Shown here piece by piece: positions 49,733-58,207 of a stretch of DNA of 64,000 bases. A program made the position numbers and the translations under genes. This DNA comes from Cohnella kolymensis (GTDB lineage Bacteria; Bacillota; Bacilli; Paenibacillales; Paenibacillaceae). Position 1 is the stretch's first letter, and each line of letters starts with the position of its first letter. The notes under the pieces are model-generated. The model was not told where the DNA came from, did no database searches, and was given only the letters and a program-made list of their open reading frames with translations. The stretch lies in assembly GCF_000829465.1 (NCBI RefSeq), contig NZ_JXAL01000012.1:1-64000 (forward strand), in the 5' to 3' direction.

Positions 49733-50038
49733 ATGGACGTCATACAATCCATAATAATTTGGCTCATTCTCACATTCATTTTTTTCTTTATTTTGCATGC
49801 TATTATTCAGTCAGCAATCGATGGTTCAGCATTGACCAAGAGACTTACACAAATTAGTCAACAGTTAAAGTATTTTCAAAATCAGGCAGAAAGTCAACGA
49901 AGAGAAAGTGAACAAACCGGTATGCAGGAAACAAACTCTGAAGTTGTTGTTAATGAGACCTGCCCAGGGTGTGGATTCACAGTGAGGAGTAATGCAATAG
50001 TTTGTCCTTCCTGTGATCTGAGATTGAATGTTGATTAA
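49733..50038 (+). CDS. membrane-anchored zinc-ribbon protein
   Basis: A 101-residue protein with one N-terminal membrane segment, a polar heptad-like linker and a C-terminal zinc ribbon CPGCGFTVRSN then CPSC. The AGGGAG adjoins the ATG directly, so the start is uncertain. Function unknown. Confidence 0.6.
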   Translation: MDVIQSIIIWLILTFIFFFILHAIIQSAIDGSALTKRLTQISQQLKYFQNQAESQRRESEQTGMQETNSEVVVNETCPGCGFTVRSNAIVCPSCDLRLNVD

Positions 50039-50064
50039 CAAATCAAATTGAATGGAGGGTAATA

Positions 50065-50310
50065 GTGAAGAACGAAAGCAGTCATAACAGCTCCATGAGA
50101 GCTATAGTAGCGGTAATACTTAGTATATTCAGTTTACACATCCTTTTTATCAGTTATATTATTCAGTCACTACCATTACTTTTTTTATCTATGGTTGATT
50201 CAATCATTGCAATTGTACTAGGCATCAGCTCGGACACTAAATTAGGACATGCAAGCGTAATAGCAGGAATCCTAATGGTATTGATATGTATATTTTTATT
50301 GAACATGTAA
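50065..50310 (+). CDS. small hypothetical membrane protein
   Basis: An 81-residue protein with two long hydrophobic segments (about 12-35 and 58-80). GTG start with GGAGGG 5 bases upstream. Could be an immunity-like or transporter-subunit protein, but nothing shows this. Confidence 0.55.
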   Translation: MKNESSHNSSMRAIVAVILSIFSLHILFISYIIQSLPLLFLSMVDSIIAIVLGISSDTKLGHASVIAGILMVLICIFLLNM

Positions 50311-50336
50311 TTTGCTAATCATTTCATGCACGCTGA

Positions 50337-50636
50337 GGGTCATGGCTGGTCCGGCAGGTTTTTGGACAAGAGGCATTTCGCGGTTATGGGGATGGCAGCG
50401 ATGTATGGATCTACGATAAAACGAAGGATGGTTTTGAGTGTAAGCCTGATATACAAAGCGTAGCGCATGATGAAATCAAAAATGGCAGCATACAATATCA
50501 ACTGTATATCAATGTGGTGAAGAGTAAAGTCATTATGTTCTCGTACTTTTATAAAGGAGATAATAACGAGGTATGGATGCTTGATATTACTCCGGACGGC
50601 ATACGGAAAGAAATACAAGTGACTCATAGTGAATAA
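50337..50636 (+). pseudogene. C-terminal gene remnant
   Basis: After an in-frame TGA at 50334 there is an open frame with no start codon that carries a protein-like segment (VFGQEAFRGYGDGSDVWIYD, later MLDITPDGIRKEIQV) ending with TAA at 50634. The lack of start and ribosome binding site suggests the 3' end of a deleted gene. Family not recognised. Confidence 0.5.
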
Positions 50637-50649
50637 GGGGCTAATTCAT

Positions 50650-51434
50650 ATGAACGCCAATGCCATCGTTGATGCATTTCTAGATTATTTACAGGTGTCA
50701 AAAAGAGACAATGATATTATCTTCTTGAACGATCTTATTAAAAGTCATCAACTGAAAGTTAGATGGGAAAACCTCACCAAAATATTGGACTATGAGCGCG
50801 GGTATTTAACTAACGATTTCATACCGCCCATCGAAGAGTACTTTAACCGAATCATTAAACACGGATATGGCGGTACTTGCTGGACGATAGCTATCGGATT
50901 TATTGGCTGCTAAAGCAGCTCGGGTATGATGTTCATTATCTGTATATGGACTCCGGCCATTTATGTTTAGGCGTGAATATAGATCAACCATATTACGTAG
51001 ATCTTGGTTTCTGCGCCCCGTTGTTCAAGGCTTATCCTATGTATGAATCGTTTGTGGCCAAAGACAACCGGGAGACTTTTGAATACATCGTTTCAAATGA
51101 TGAAATAAAAATCATTAGAACTCCAGGTCCTACTAAAACCTTAAATCCTGACCCAGTATTACTTGACGACATGTTGCCGAAAATCAAGAACTCAAACAAT
51201 TGGAGTACGTCCCCTGTGCTCAAAGATATTATGGTTTATGGATATGTTGACGGTATACCTACCTCCATAACTAACAGCACATTGAAACAACATTTTACGG
51301 ATGAGAAAATTGAACAAAATCTGAATGCAGAAGAGTTGCAGGATTGGATAACAAATCGTTTTAACATGGACTATGAGCTTTACAAGAACGCTGTTCAAAT
51401 TATGCAGAGAAGAAGGGGTGACAATCATTTTTAA
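50650..51434 (+). CDS. arylamine N-acetyltransferase-like protein, one frame break
   Basis: Related to NAT (cysteine acetyl-CoA transferases): HGYGGTCWT carries the candidate Cys, GHLCLGVNI the His and YYVDLGF the Asp of the triad. At about 50888 one A is missing, and the neighbouring frame continues SYRIYWLLKQLGYDVHYL. The merged protein is about 261 residues, normal for NAT. The ATG at 50650 follows AAGGGG. AT-rich codons. Confidence 0.75.
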
Positions 51435-51972
51435 ACATATTATCAATGAGAAACTCGAGCTCCGATTGCTCGAAGCCCGCCATGCAGAAGCTGTTTATGA
51501 AGTAATTGAAATGAATCGAGGCTATCTTTCCGAATGGTTTCCTTGGGTGCCTAATACAAAGAATGCTGAGCATACAAAAACATTCATTGAGAATGAACTT
51601 CGCCGATTTGCTCATAACAATGGTGTTTCGACAGGAATTTTCTACGAAAATAAATACATCGGAAATATCAGTATTCATGAAATCAACTGGAATAGTAAAT
51701 TATCCTCTATCGGATACTGGATCAGCTCGGAGTACCAAGGTTTAGGGATTGTCACAACTTGTTGTAGAGAATTATTGAACTACGCATTTGAAACCTTGGG
51801 TTTAAATAAAATAGAGATCAGAGCAAGGACCGACAATGTAAGAAGCAGCGCGATCCCGATCCGATTAGGCTTCAAACAAGAAGGCATTTTAAGACAAGTG
51901 GACTATAACAACGATCGTTATTATGATCATGTCGTCTATGGATTGCTGAAGGATGAGTGGAGAGGCAAATAA
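51418..51972 (+). CDS. RimL-like GNAT acetyltransferase
   Basis: A protein of about 185 residues with NEKLELRLLEARHAE, IGYWISSEYQGLGI (acetyl-CoA loop) and LGLNKIEIRARTDN. It resembles YdaF/RimL acetyltransferases. The start is unclear: GTG at 51418 overlaps its own ribosome binding site, and the usual family N-terminus MFKHIINEK would require an ATT start at 51430, which fits AAGGGGTG 6 bases upstream. Part of the AT-rich block. Confidence 0.8.
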   Translation: MTIIFKHIINEKLELRLLEARHAEAVYEVIEMNRGYLSEWFPWVPNTKNAEHTKTFIENELRRFAHNNGVSTGIFYENKYIGNISIHEINWNSKLSSIGYWISSEYQGLGIVTTCCRELLNYAFETLGLNKIEIRARTDNVRSSAIPIRLGFKQEGILRQVDYNNDRYYDHVVYGLLKDEWRGK

Positions 51973-52777
51973 AGAAAGGATGAATTGCCATGTCCAGTTG
52001 GGTTGTAATTACTCTCCCGAGTTAATTCGCTTATTGGAGACGGGCAGGTCCAGAGTGGATTGGATCAAACTCTCCTTGAGGGACACGGTTTGGACGGAGC
52101 ATGCCATTTCGAGCCCATTTTGTCCGCAGCTTCTGCATACATTGCCTCATGCTAGCAAACGTGATTTTGAGGATATTGATTTTGACGAAATAAATAAACA
52201 GATCAAGGCATGCAAATCGCCTCATATCGCTTTACACTTGTTGGCTAAGAAAGAAGATTGGGATGCGGATGAAGTTACAGATGAAGAGATTATCGATAGA
52301 ATGCTCCATGTGGTCCTGAGGTGGAAGAAAGAATTAGAAGCAGATTTATTAATCGAAAATGTTCCTTATTATGGTTTCCGTGGCACGTTCCGCTGTGCTA
52401 CAGATCCCGAAGTGATAACAAGAATCTGCAATGAGGCGGATATCGGTTTAATGCTAGACTTGGCGCATTTAAGGGTAGCTGCCTGTCATAGAGGAGAAGA
52501 AGTTGATCAGTATTTAGAAGCTATGCCCCTGAATCGTGTTCGAGAAATCCATGTTTGCGGCCCGGGAATGGATCCGGAACGCGGGTATTTTCGAGACAGA
52601 CATCTAGAGATGCAGGAAACGGATTATAACCTGTTAGAGAAGAGTTTAGCACTCACAACTCCTGTAGTTGTGACTTTGGAATACGGGGGCACAGGGCCTA
52701 TCTTTGAATGGCGCAGTGAAATAGACGTGCTGGAAAGACAGCTAAATAGACTAAACAATATAGTGGCAAACAATTGA
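51953..52777 (+). CDS. MNIO (DUF692)-like TIM-barrel protein
   Basis: About 265 residues in the core. It resembles MNIO/DUF692 iron-dependent oxidases: LLIENVPYYG, GLMLDLAHLRVAA, VREIHVCGPG and RDRHLEMQ supply likely metal ligands. The start is not settled: ATG codons at 51953 and 51980 are possible, and ATG 51990 with one missing A near 51998 would give MSKLGCNYSPEL, an attractive N-terminus. MNIO enzymes modify cysteine in peptides; no precursor peptide is visible nearby. Another metal-binding TIM-barrel family is possible. Confidence 0.6.
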   Translation: MSGEANKERMNCHVQLGCNYSPELIRLLETGRSRVDWIKLSLRDTVWTEHAISSPFCPQLLHTLPHASKRDFEDIDFDEINKQIKACKSPHIALHLLAKKEDWDADEVTDEEIIDRMLHVVLRWKKELEADLLIENVPYYGFRGTFRCATDPEVITRICNEADIGLMLDLAHLRVAACHRGEEVDQYLEAMPLNRVREIHVCGPGMDPERGYFRDRHLEMQETDYNLLEKSLALTTPVVVTLEYGGTGPIFEWRSEIDVLERQLNRLNNIVANN

Positions 52778-52837
52778 ATGCTACATGATTCTAGAAAGAG
52801 GCTGTGAAGTAATTCGAAACGTAAGGAGGAACTTCCG

Positions 52838-53356
52838 TTGAAGCTATTTGATTTAGAACCTGATGCTGAGATGAGTCCTACCGTAGGGTTATTACATTCC
52901 ATGGTTACTTATAATTATCAACGACTGAATCGCCTGGTTATCGGATTAACCCAAGATCAGATTGATTATAAAGGTCCGAACAACGAACTGAATAGTATTG
53001 CCCAGTTGCTCAGACATCTAGCTGTGGTTGACCTTCATTGGGTTTATCGATTGCAATCCTCCGAAGTCCCGTCAGAACTAACAGGCAAATTTGGACCCAT
53101 GTACGACGAGGAAGGTAAACTACCTTCTGTTAGGAACGTTCCTCTACATGTACTCCTTGAAGAATATGAACAGATACAAGATATGTTCAGAGAAGTCTGT
53201 AAAAAACTATCAGACGCTGACTTGGATAAGGTTGTCCCTTTTGAGAACGGAAACTCTTCCACCATTCGATGGGGAATATGGCATATTGCTGATCACAGCC
53301 GGCATCATTATTCGAGTATTGTTCAGCTAAAAAAGAGTTTCGAGGGTGAACTTTAA
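52838..53356 (+). CDS. DinB-like metal-binding protein
   Basis: A 172-residue four-helix protein of the DinB/YfiT superfamily. Likely metal histidines: LLRHLAVVDLHW (about residues 56-67) and HIADHSRHHYS (about 147-157). TTG start at 52838 with AAGGAGGA upstream. DinB-like enzymes include thiol-dependent S-transferases; no substrate is indicated. Confidence 0.8.
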   Translation: MKLFDLEPDAEMSPTVGLLHSMVTYNYQRLNRLVIGLTQDQIDYKGPNNELNSIAQLLRHLAVVDLHWVYRLQSSEVPSELTGKFGPMYDEEGKLPSVRNVPLHVLLEEYEQIQDMFREVCKKLSDADLDKVVPFENGNSSTIRWGIWHIADHSRHHYSSIVQLKKSFEGEL

Positions 53357-53365
53357 GTAAGTTAG

Positions 53366-53730
53366 GGAGCTCAGACAACAGGTCAATGCTACATAGCTTC
53401 TAACACCGATGGAATCATCGGCGTATTTGTATTACTAAGAACTCGTCCAGAGACTATTGAAATTGTTAACATTGCAGTGTGGAAGATTGCCAAGGCAGAG
53501 GAATCGGAAAGAAACTTGTCATGCATGCAATTCAAGAAGCCAAAGCACACAATATTAAAACCATTGAAATCGGCACAGGCAATTCAAGCGTGAATCAGCT
53601 TCTTTTGTATCAGAAATGCGGCTTTCGTATCATTGGTATCGACCGAGACTTTTTTTACAAGGCACCAGATGAGATCTATGAAAACGGAATTCAGTGCAAG
53701 GATATGATAAGGTTAAGTCTAGATCTATAG
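53366..53730 (+). pseudogene. truncated GNAT acetyltransferase
   Basis: Two frames carry pieces of one GNAT: DGIIGVFVLLRTRPETIEIVNIAV in the first (about 53412-53482) and QGRGIGKKLVMHAIQEAKAH with FRIIGIDRDFFY in the second. The N-terminal part of the family is absent and no start codon with a ribosome binding site is present. It is a disrupted gene copy at the end of the accessory block. Confidence 0.7.
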
Positions 53731-53756
53731 AATTTGATTCCGGAGACCTGCTCGCG

Positions 53757-55196
53757 TTAACTCTGTTGTCGGCGTATAAAGTCACGGGTCCATTTCCACA
53801 TGACGTTCAGAACAAGCAGAAATGCGACTGTTAGACCGGAAAATGTGACAACAAGCGCGATCCACTGAAAGAGGGAATATTCCCGTACCACAGTCCACGA
53901 AAAATCTCCCTTAAAATCTTCAATGACCTGGTTCATTCCGTAAATCCCGCTGATGACCGTATAGATGGTAAGAATGGTTAGCAAGTAGCTGGACTGCTTT
54001 GCCGCACGGTTCTCCTGATACTGGTACAAGTCATTGAGCGTCTGCTTAACGTCCTCAAACAGCTTGTCATTGCCATAGACGGAGCGGATCTGGGTGAATA
54101 GTTCACGGCCTTGGGTCTGAGAGACGATCTCGACAAAATAATATTTCGCGGAGAAAGAAGTAATGTCGCGGATCAGGTCATCCGTCTGTTCCTGCTTGCG
54201 TTCGAGCTGCACACGGGAGTAGGAAAGCGACAATTTCAGCAGAACGATACGGTGGAATAGATTGAGAAGTAATCCATAGTAATACTCGCCGTACATTTGA
54301 TTGGCCAGAAGTCTGGCCGTTTCCGGCGTTTCCCGGGTGAGGCAGCTGAAGCAGCCTTCATCGGTCAGGTAATACGTATTCGGTGCCCATCGGTCATACC
54401 CGAAGCGTCGGCAATAGTCCTCCATATAAGGCGGATGGCTTGCCCCGACTCGCGCATTGCCCTGAAGATCCAGACCGTCCATCCGGGCTGCGCGGTAACG
54501 GTGGGTCAGCGTAATTTCCTCGTCTTCGGAAAAGGCAAAGAAAGCCATGACAAACATTCGCTCGTCCATGAAGAAAGGAAGTTTCTCAAAGTGAGTGCCT
54601 TCCATGGGCGTCCGGTCCAAAAAGGCCGGCAGATGAGGCGCGAGCACCTGGAAAACGAAATCCTCCACTTCCTCGAACTTGGTCTCGTCTTGGAGCACAT
54701 ACGTATTGCGATCGAGCTTATTGATATCCTGAAGATGCCGCATTCGATCCGCAAACTCCAATGCTTGTCCGTATGTCGAATCCCCGCCGCAGTCCATCTC
54801 TACTCGCACCGTGAGAAAGCCTGTGTCGAAAGGGCATAGAAAGACGTCAATGGAGTGAACGGTAAATTTGACCTGAATCTGCTTACTTTTTAACTCTGCC
54901 CTGATATTCATAGATTTCGACAACCTGCGAAAAGCTTCAGGATCATTGCTGTCGGGAAATAAGATAGGATTCGTAAAAGGCAGATAATAACGCTCTAAAT
55001 CTCTATGTGAAGCTCGGTTATGCGGGCCGTAGAACGAATCTTCCAGCGCTAAATCTCCCAATTGAAACGGGATGAAGTCATCCTGCAATAACACTTCGCG
55101 CAGCTCATTCAAGCAATGCTGTTCCAAGGAGAACGGAAAAATAAACTGAAATTTCGCTTCGCGTACGGTTGGATCTTGTCCGGCCGGCACGAACAT
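53757..55196 (-). CDS. CorA-like membrane protein with YGMN motif
   Basis: A 479-residue protein with a large soluble N-terminal part and two membrane segments at the C-terminus (about 403-418 and 443-466). Between them is IYGMN (residues 418-422), the signature loop of CorA/Mrs2 divalent-cation channels, followed by a short basic tail. The N-terminal domain does not look like standard CorA. ATG at 55194-55196, 1 base from the stop of the upstream TrkA-C gene. Transport of Mg or another cation is inferred from the YGMN motif alone. Confidence 0.65.
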   Translation of the reverse strand: MFVPAGQDPTVREAKFQFIFPFSLEQHCLNELREVLLQDDFIPFQLGDLALEDSFYGPHNRASHRDLERYYLPFTNPILFPDSNDPEAFRRLSKSMNIRAELKSKQIQVKFTVHSIDVFLCPFDTGFLTVRVEMDCGGDSTYGQALEFADRMRHLQDINKLDRNTYVLQDETKFEEVEDFVFQVLAPHLPAFLDRTPMEGTHFEKLPFFMDERMFVMAFFAFSEDEEITLTHRYRAARMDGLDLQGNARVGASHPPYMEDYCRRFGYDRWAPNTYYLTDEGCFSCLTRETPETARLLANQMYGEYYYGLLLNLFHRIVLLKLSLSYSRVQLERKQEQTDDLIRDITSFSAKYYFVEIVSQTQGRELFTQIRSVYGNDKLFEDVKQTLNDLYQYQENRAAKQSSYLLTILTIYTVISGIYGMNQVIEDFKGDFSWTVVREYSLFQWIALVVTFSGLTVAFLLVLNVMWKWTRDFIRRQQS

Positions 55197-55197
55197 A

Positions 55198-55917
55198 TCA
55201 ACCGCCTCCCATCATGGAAAGACCTTTTTTCTCATCTTTCAGCAATAGAGTTTCTTTTTCTTTGATTTCCCTAGCGAAAAGCCGCTGAATTTCTAGCTGA
55301 TCGCCATAGACGTACAGCAGATCGCCCGGCTCCAGCTTGGTCTGAAGCCGTTCTCTGCGCACGGTTTCCGTACCGCGCTTAATGAAGAGAAGATTGATAT
55401 CTCCATCCTTGTCGCAGCTTTTCTCGAGTGTTTGTCCGATTAGCCCGGATTCCTTGCCGATCGGTATGTCGATGAATGTATCCGTATCCGACAGCAGCAT
55501 AACCTCCGCGATCGGTAATTCATGAACGTCGAACTTCTGCTCCAGATTTTGTTTGAATTTCGCGACAAGGAACGATTCTACGCTCGGGATCCGCAGACAA
55601 TAGAGCAGCACAGCAAGGACGATCGGAATAATCGACAGATAGGAAATGCGGAAATCGGGAACGAGAATGCTGCTGATCGAGGAGATGATGACGGCAAACG
55701 AAAAGATGCCGAACAGAATGAGAAATATGCCCAGCCGGCGCCGGAGAGGATGACCAAGAATCAGTTCCGATTCCTTGGTCGTAAATCCGGTGCTGGTGAG
55801 CATGGACACGACCTGAAAACGGGAGATATCGTAATCCAGACCGGTCGCACGCATGAGCACGGTCGCGATCTCGATGACTAATATGACGATGACGAAATAA
55901 GTGACGATGAACCACAT
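55198..55917 (-). CDS. membrane protein with TrkA-C (RCK-C) domain
   Basis: A 239-residue protein with three hydrophobic segments (about 1-22, 60-83, 88-110) and a C-terminal TrkA_C domain (LEPGDLLYVYGDQLEIQRLF). A TSTGFTTKES segment after TM1 recalls filter-like loops of K transporters but is not a standard filter. TrkA_C domains bind ligands such as c-di-AMP. ATG at 55915-55917 with GGAG upstream. It is transcribed just before the CorA-like gene, suggesting a two-gene ion-transport unit. Confidence 0.7.
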   Translation of the reverse strand: MWFIVTYFVIVILVIEIATVLMRATGLDYDISRFQVVSMLTSTGFTTKESELILGHPLRRRLGIFLILFGIFSFAVIISSISSILVPDFRISYLSIIPIVLAVLLYCLRIPSVESFLVAKFKQNLEQKFDVHELPIAEVMLLSDTDTFIDIPIGKESGLIGQTLEKSCDKDGDINLLFIKRGTETVRRERLQTKLEPGDLLYVYGDQLEIQRLFAREIKEKETLLLKDEKKGLSMMGGG

Positions 55918-56053
55918 TCTCCGCCATCTCCTTTCATAACCTGAAAATAGGTTTACTCATCTTTTACCCGCTTTTCCGACAACTAAAAGCTTCGTACGTT
56001 CTTGGCGAGGTAAATACTTTTGTAAAATGTACATAAAAATAACAAAAACCCCG

Positions 56054-56083
56054 TTGACAGTTTTTGGGGGACGATGGTAAAGT
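56054..56083 (+). promoter_or_regulatory. promoter of the bmrCD-like leader
   Basis: -35 TTGACA (56054-56059), an 18-base spacer and -10 TAAAGT (56078-56083). The perfect -35 suggests a strong constitutive promoter, as expected when control is by attenuation. Confidence 0.75.
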
Positions 56084-56124
56084 GACTGATATAACTTTGA
56101 TGAACGGAAAGGGGGGTTACGAAA

Positions 56125-56208
56125 ATGCGATACGGACCACATGATACTGCATTGCGGTTTATTGACGGAATGGACACTCGCTATGGACGTAACCCTCTCG
56201 CGCACTGA
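56125..56208 (+). CDS. 27-residue leader peptide upstream of the ABC exporter
   Basis: An ATG preceded after 8 bases by AAAGGGGGG opens a 27-codon frame (MRYGPHDTALRFIDGMD and a short rest) ending with TGA at 56206-56208. It is too short for a folded protein, and the stop codon touches the first hairpin of an attenuator. It occupies the place of bmrB, the leader gene of the B. subtilis bmrCD exporter operon. Confidence 0.6.
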   Translation: MRYGPHDTALRFIDGMDTRYGRNPLAH

Positions 56209-56209
56209 T

Positions 56210-56271
56210 CATTACGAAGAACTTTTCGTAATGAGGCGCATGGTTACGGTTGCGTAATCGTGCGCCTTTTA
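56210..56271 (+). promoter_or_regulatory. attenuator with mutually exclusive hairpins
   Basis: Four segments alternate. 1: ATTACG (56211-56216). 2: CGTAAT (56227-56232). 3: GTTACG (56243-56248). 4: CGTAAT (56253-56258). Pairing 1:2 leaves 3:4, which sits inside the terminator stem AGGCGCA (56234-56240) with TGCGCCT (56261-56267) followed by TTT. Pairing 2:3 puts the terminator arm in a loop and blocks it. A ribosome halted at the end of the leader peptide would cover segment 1 and favour 2:3. Confidence 0.65.
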
Positions 56272-56329
56272 TTATCGCATACGGAAGCAGGCTGTGTAGT
56301 TAATCGGGCTGACTCCTTATGCGAACAGC

Positions 56330-56384
56330 GGATTGCTGGGGCAATCCGGTGAGGCGTATCGCTTACGGCGGTATGCCTTTTTTG
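56330..56384 (+). terminator. second terminator hairpin before bmrC
   Basis: GGATTGC/GCAATCC (56330-56347) is a hairpin, and AGGCGTAT (56352-56359) pairs with GTATGCCT (56371-56378, two G-U pairs) followed by a run of T. It gives a second stop point after the first attenuator. Confidence 0.55.
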
Positions 56385-56415
56385 TTCCTCATGGGAAGGA
56401 TGTGCAGAGAGAGAT

Positions 56416-58167
56416 ATGTTTATCGTGTTGAAGAAATTAAGCTGGTTTTTTGCGATGCATTGGAAAAGGTACACGGTTGCGATCGTGCTGCTAACGATCG
56501 TCGGAATCCTGGATGTGATCCCGCCCAAGCTCATCGGCGTTGCCATTGACGGGATCCACCAAGGGACGCTGACCGGCGGCAAGCTGACAGAGCTGCTGGT
56601 CTACTGGGGCGCGCTGACTGTCGTTGGATACGGCCTGACTTACATCTGGCTGTACCAATTGTTCGGGGGTGCGTTCGTGCTGGAGAGGCTGCTTCGATCC
56701 CGATTGATGCGCCATCTTCTGAAAATGACGCCGACATTCTATGAACGCAACCGCACAGGAGATTTGATGGCCAGGGCGACTAACGATTTGCGGGCTGTTT
56801 CGATGACGGCAGGATTTGGAATTTTGACACTCATCGATTCCACCCTGTTCATGCTCACCATCGTCACAGTAATGGCGGTCTTCATCAACTGGAAGCTCAC
56901 ACTTGCTGCGATGCTGCCTCTGCCGATCATGGCTCTGCTTATGAAGCATTACGGTAAAAAGATTCATGCACGGTTTATGAAATCCCAGGATTCTTTCGGT
57001 AACTTGAATGATCAAGTGCTGGAGTCAGTATCGGGGGTTCGCGTAATACGGGCCTTCGTGCAGGAAGAAGCGGACCGCGATCGCTTCAGTAAGATGACGG
57101 ACGAAGTATTTGACAAAAACGTGGCGGTCGCAAAAATTGACGCCATGTTCGAGCCTACGATCAAAATTTTGGTCGGAATCAGTTATTTGGTCGGGTTATG
57201 TTACGGTGCGGCGCTTGTGTTCACGAATGAGCTTACACTCGGGGATTTGGTCGCCTTTAACATGTACCTCGGGATGCTCATCTGGCCGATGTTCGCAATC
57301 GGAGAATTGATCAACATTATGCAGCGGGGCAACGCTTCGCTCGACCGCATCAATGAGACGCTTGGCGTCAAGCCCGATGTGAAGGATGCACAGACACCAG
57401 TGCTGGTCGAAGTGCCGGAATCCATTGAGTTCGACTCGGTAACATTCCGTTATCCGTCCTCCACGATCGATAACTTGGTTGAGGTATCGGTTACATTAAA
57501 GCGGGGGCAGACGCTCGGCATCGTCGGTCGTACCGGAAGCGGGAAAACAACGCTGCTCAAGCAGCTGCTGCGGGAATATCCGATGGGCGAAGGAAGCATT
57601 AAAGCCGGTGGTGTGCCGTTGACAGATCTGGAGCTGGATCGTTTACGCAGCTGGATCGGATATGTGCCGCAGCAGCCGATTTTATTCAGTAAAACGATTC
57701 GTCAAAACATCTGGTTCGGCAGTTCGGATGATAACATAGACGAACAGAGGTTGAATCGGGCTTTGGAGTTAGCGTCATTCCGCAAGGACGTAGCTTTCCT
57801 TCCGGATGGACTGGAAACGCTCGTAGGCGAGAAAGGCGTGGCTCTCTCCGGGGGTCAGAAGCAGCGTGTCAGCATCGCCCGAGCGGTCATCGCCGATCCG
57901 GAAATTCTGATGCTCGATGATGCGTTGTCGGCCGTAGACGCCAAGACGGAAACGGAAATTCTGGAGGGGATCCGCAGCGAACGCGCGGGAAAGACCACTC
58001 TCATTACAACGCATCGCCTTTCGGCAGTGCAGCATGCGGACTGGATCATCGTGCTCGATGAAGGACGCGTTGTTGAAGAAGGCACACACGAGGAGCTGAT
58101 CCGGAATGCGGGCTGGTATAAGGAACAGTATGACCGGCAGCAATTGGCATCGGTTGTGGAAGCTTAA
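56416..58167 (+). CDS. bmrC: ABC exporter subunit, BmrC (YheI)-like
   Basis: A 583-residue half-transporter: a six-segment membrane domain, then an ATP-binding domain with Walker A GRTGSGKTTLLK, signature LSGGQKQRVSIARA and Walker B EILMLDDALSAVD, where Asp follows the Walker B Asp in place of the catalytic Glu. That makes this the degenerate site half, as in BmrC. It pairs with the next gene to form a multidrug exporter. The start is the ATG at 56416, with a poor ribosome binding site. Confidence 0.93.
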   Translation: MFIVLKKLSWFFAMHWKRYTVAIVLLTIVGILDVIPPKLIGVAIDGIHQGTLTGGKLTELLVYWGALTVVGYGLTYIWLYQLFGGAFVLERLLRSRLMRHLLKMTPTFYERNRTGDLMARATNDLRAVSMTAGFGILTLIDSTLFMLTIVTVMAVFINWKLTLAAMLPLPIMALLMKHYGKKIHARFMKSQDSFGNLNDQVLESVSGVRVIRAFVQEEADRDRFSKMTDEVFDKNVAVAKIDAMFEPTIKILVGISYLVGLCYGAALVFTNELTLGDLVAFNMYLGMLIWPMFAIGELINIMQRGNASLDRINETLGVKPDVKDAQTPVLVEVPESIEFDSVTFRYPSSTIDNLVEVSVTLKRGQTLGIVGRTGSGKTTLLKQLLREYPMGEGSIKAGGVPLTDLELDRLRSWIGYVPQQPILFSKTIRQNIWFGSSDDNIDEQRLNRALELASFRKDVAFLPDGLETLVGEKGVALSGGQKQRVSIARAVIADPEILMLDDALSAVDAKTETEILEGIRSERAGKTTLITTHRLSAVQHADWIIVLDEGRVVEEGTHEELIRNAGWYKEQYDRQQLASVVEA

Positions 58168-58207
58168 TCGCAACAACAAGAACGGAAAGAAACGAAGGTG
58201 AATTTAC

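Noticed and set aside
51991..52026. Separate small peptide gene (start at 51990 in another frame) before the MNIO-like gene
   Set aside because: Eleven-codon frame most likely reflects a missing base at the true MNIO start rather than a precursor peptide.
54297..54839. Open frames on the plus strand within the CorA-like gene
   Set aside because: They are shadows of the minus-strand gene without family features or ribosome binding sites.
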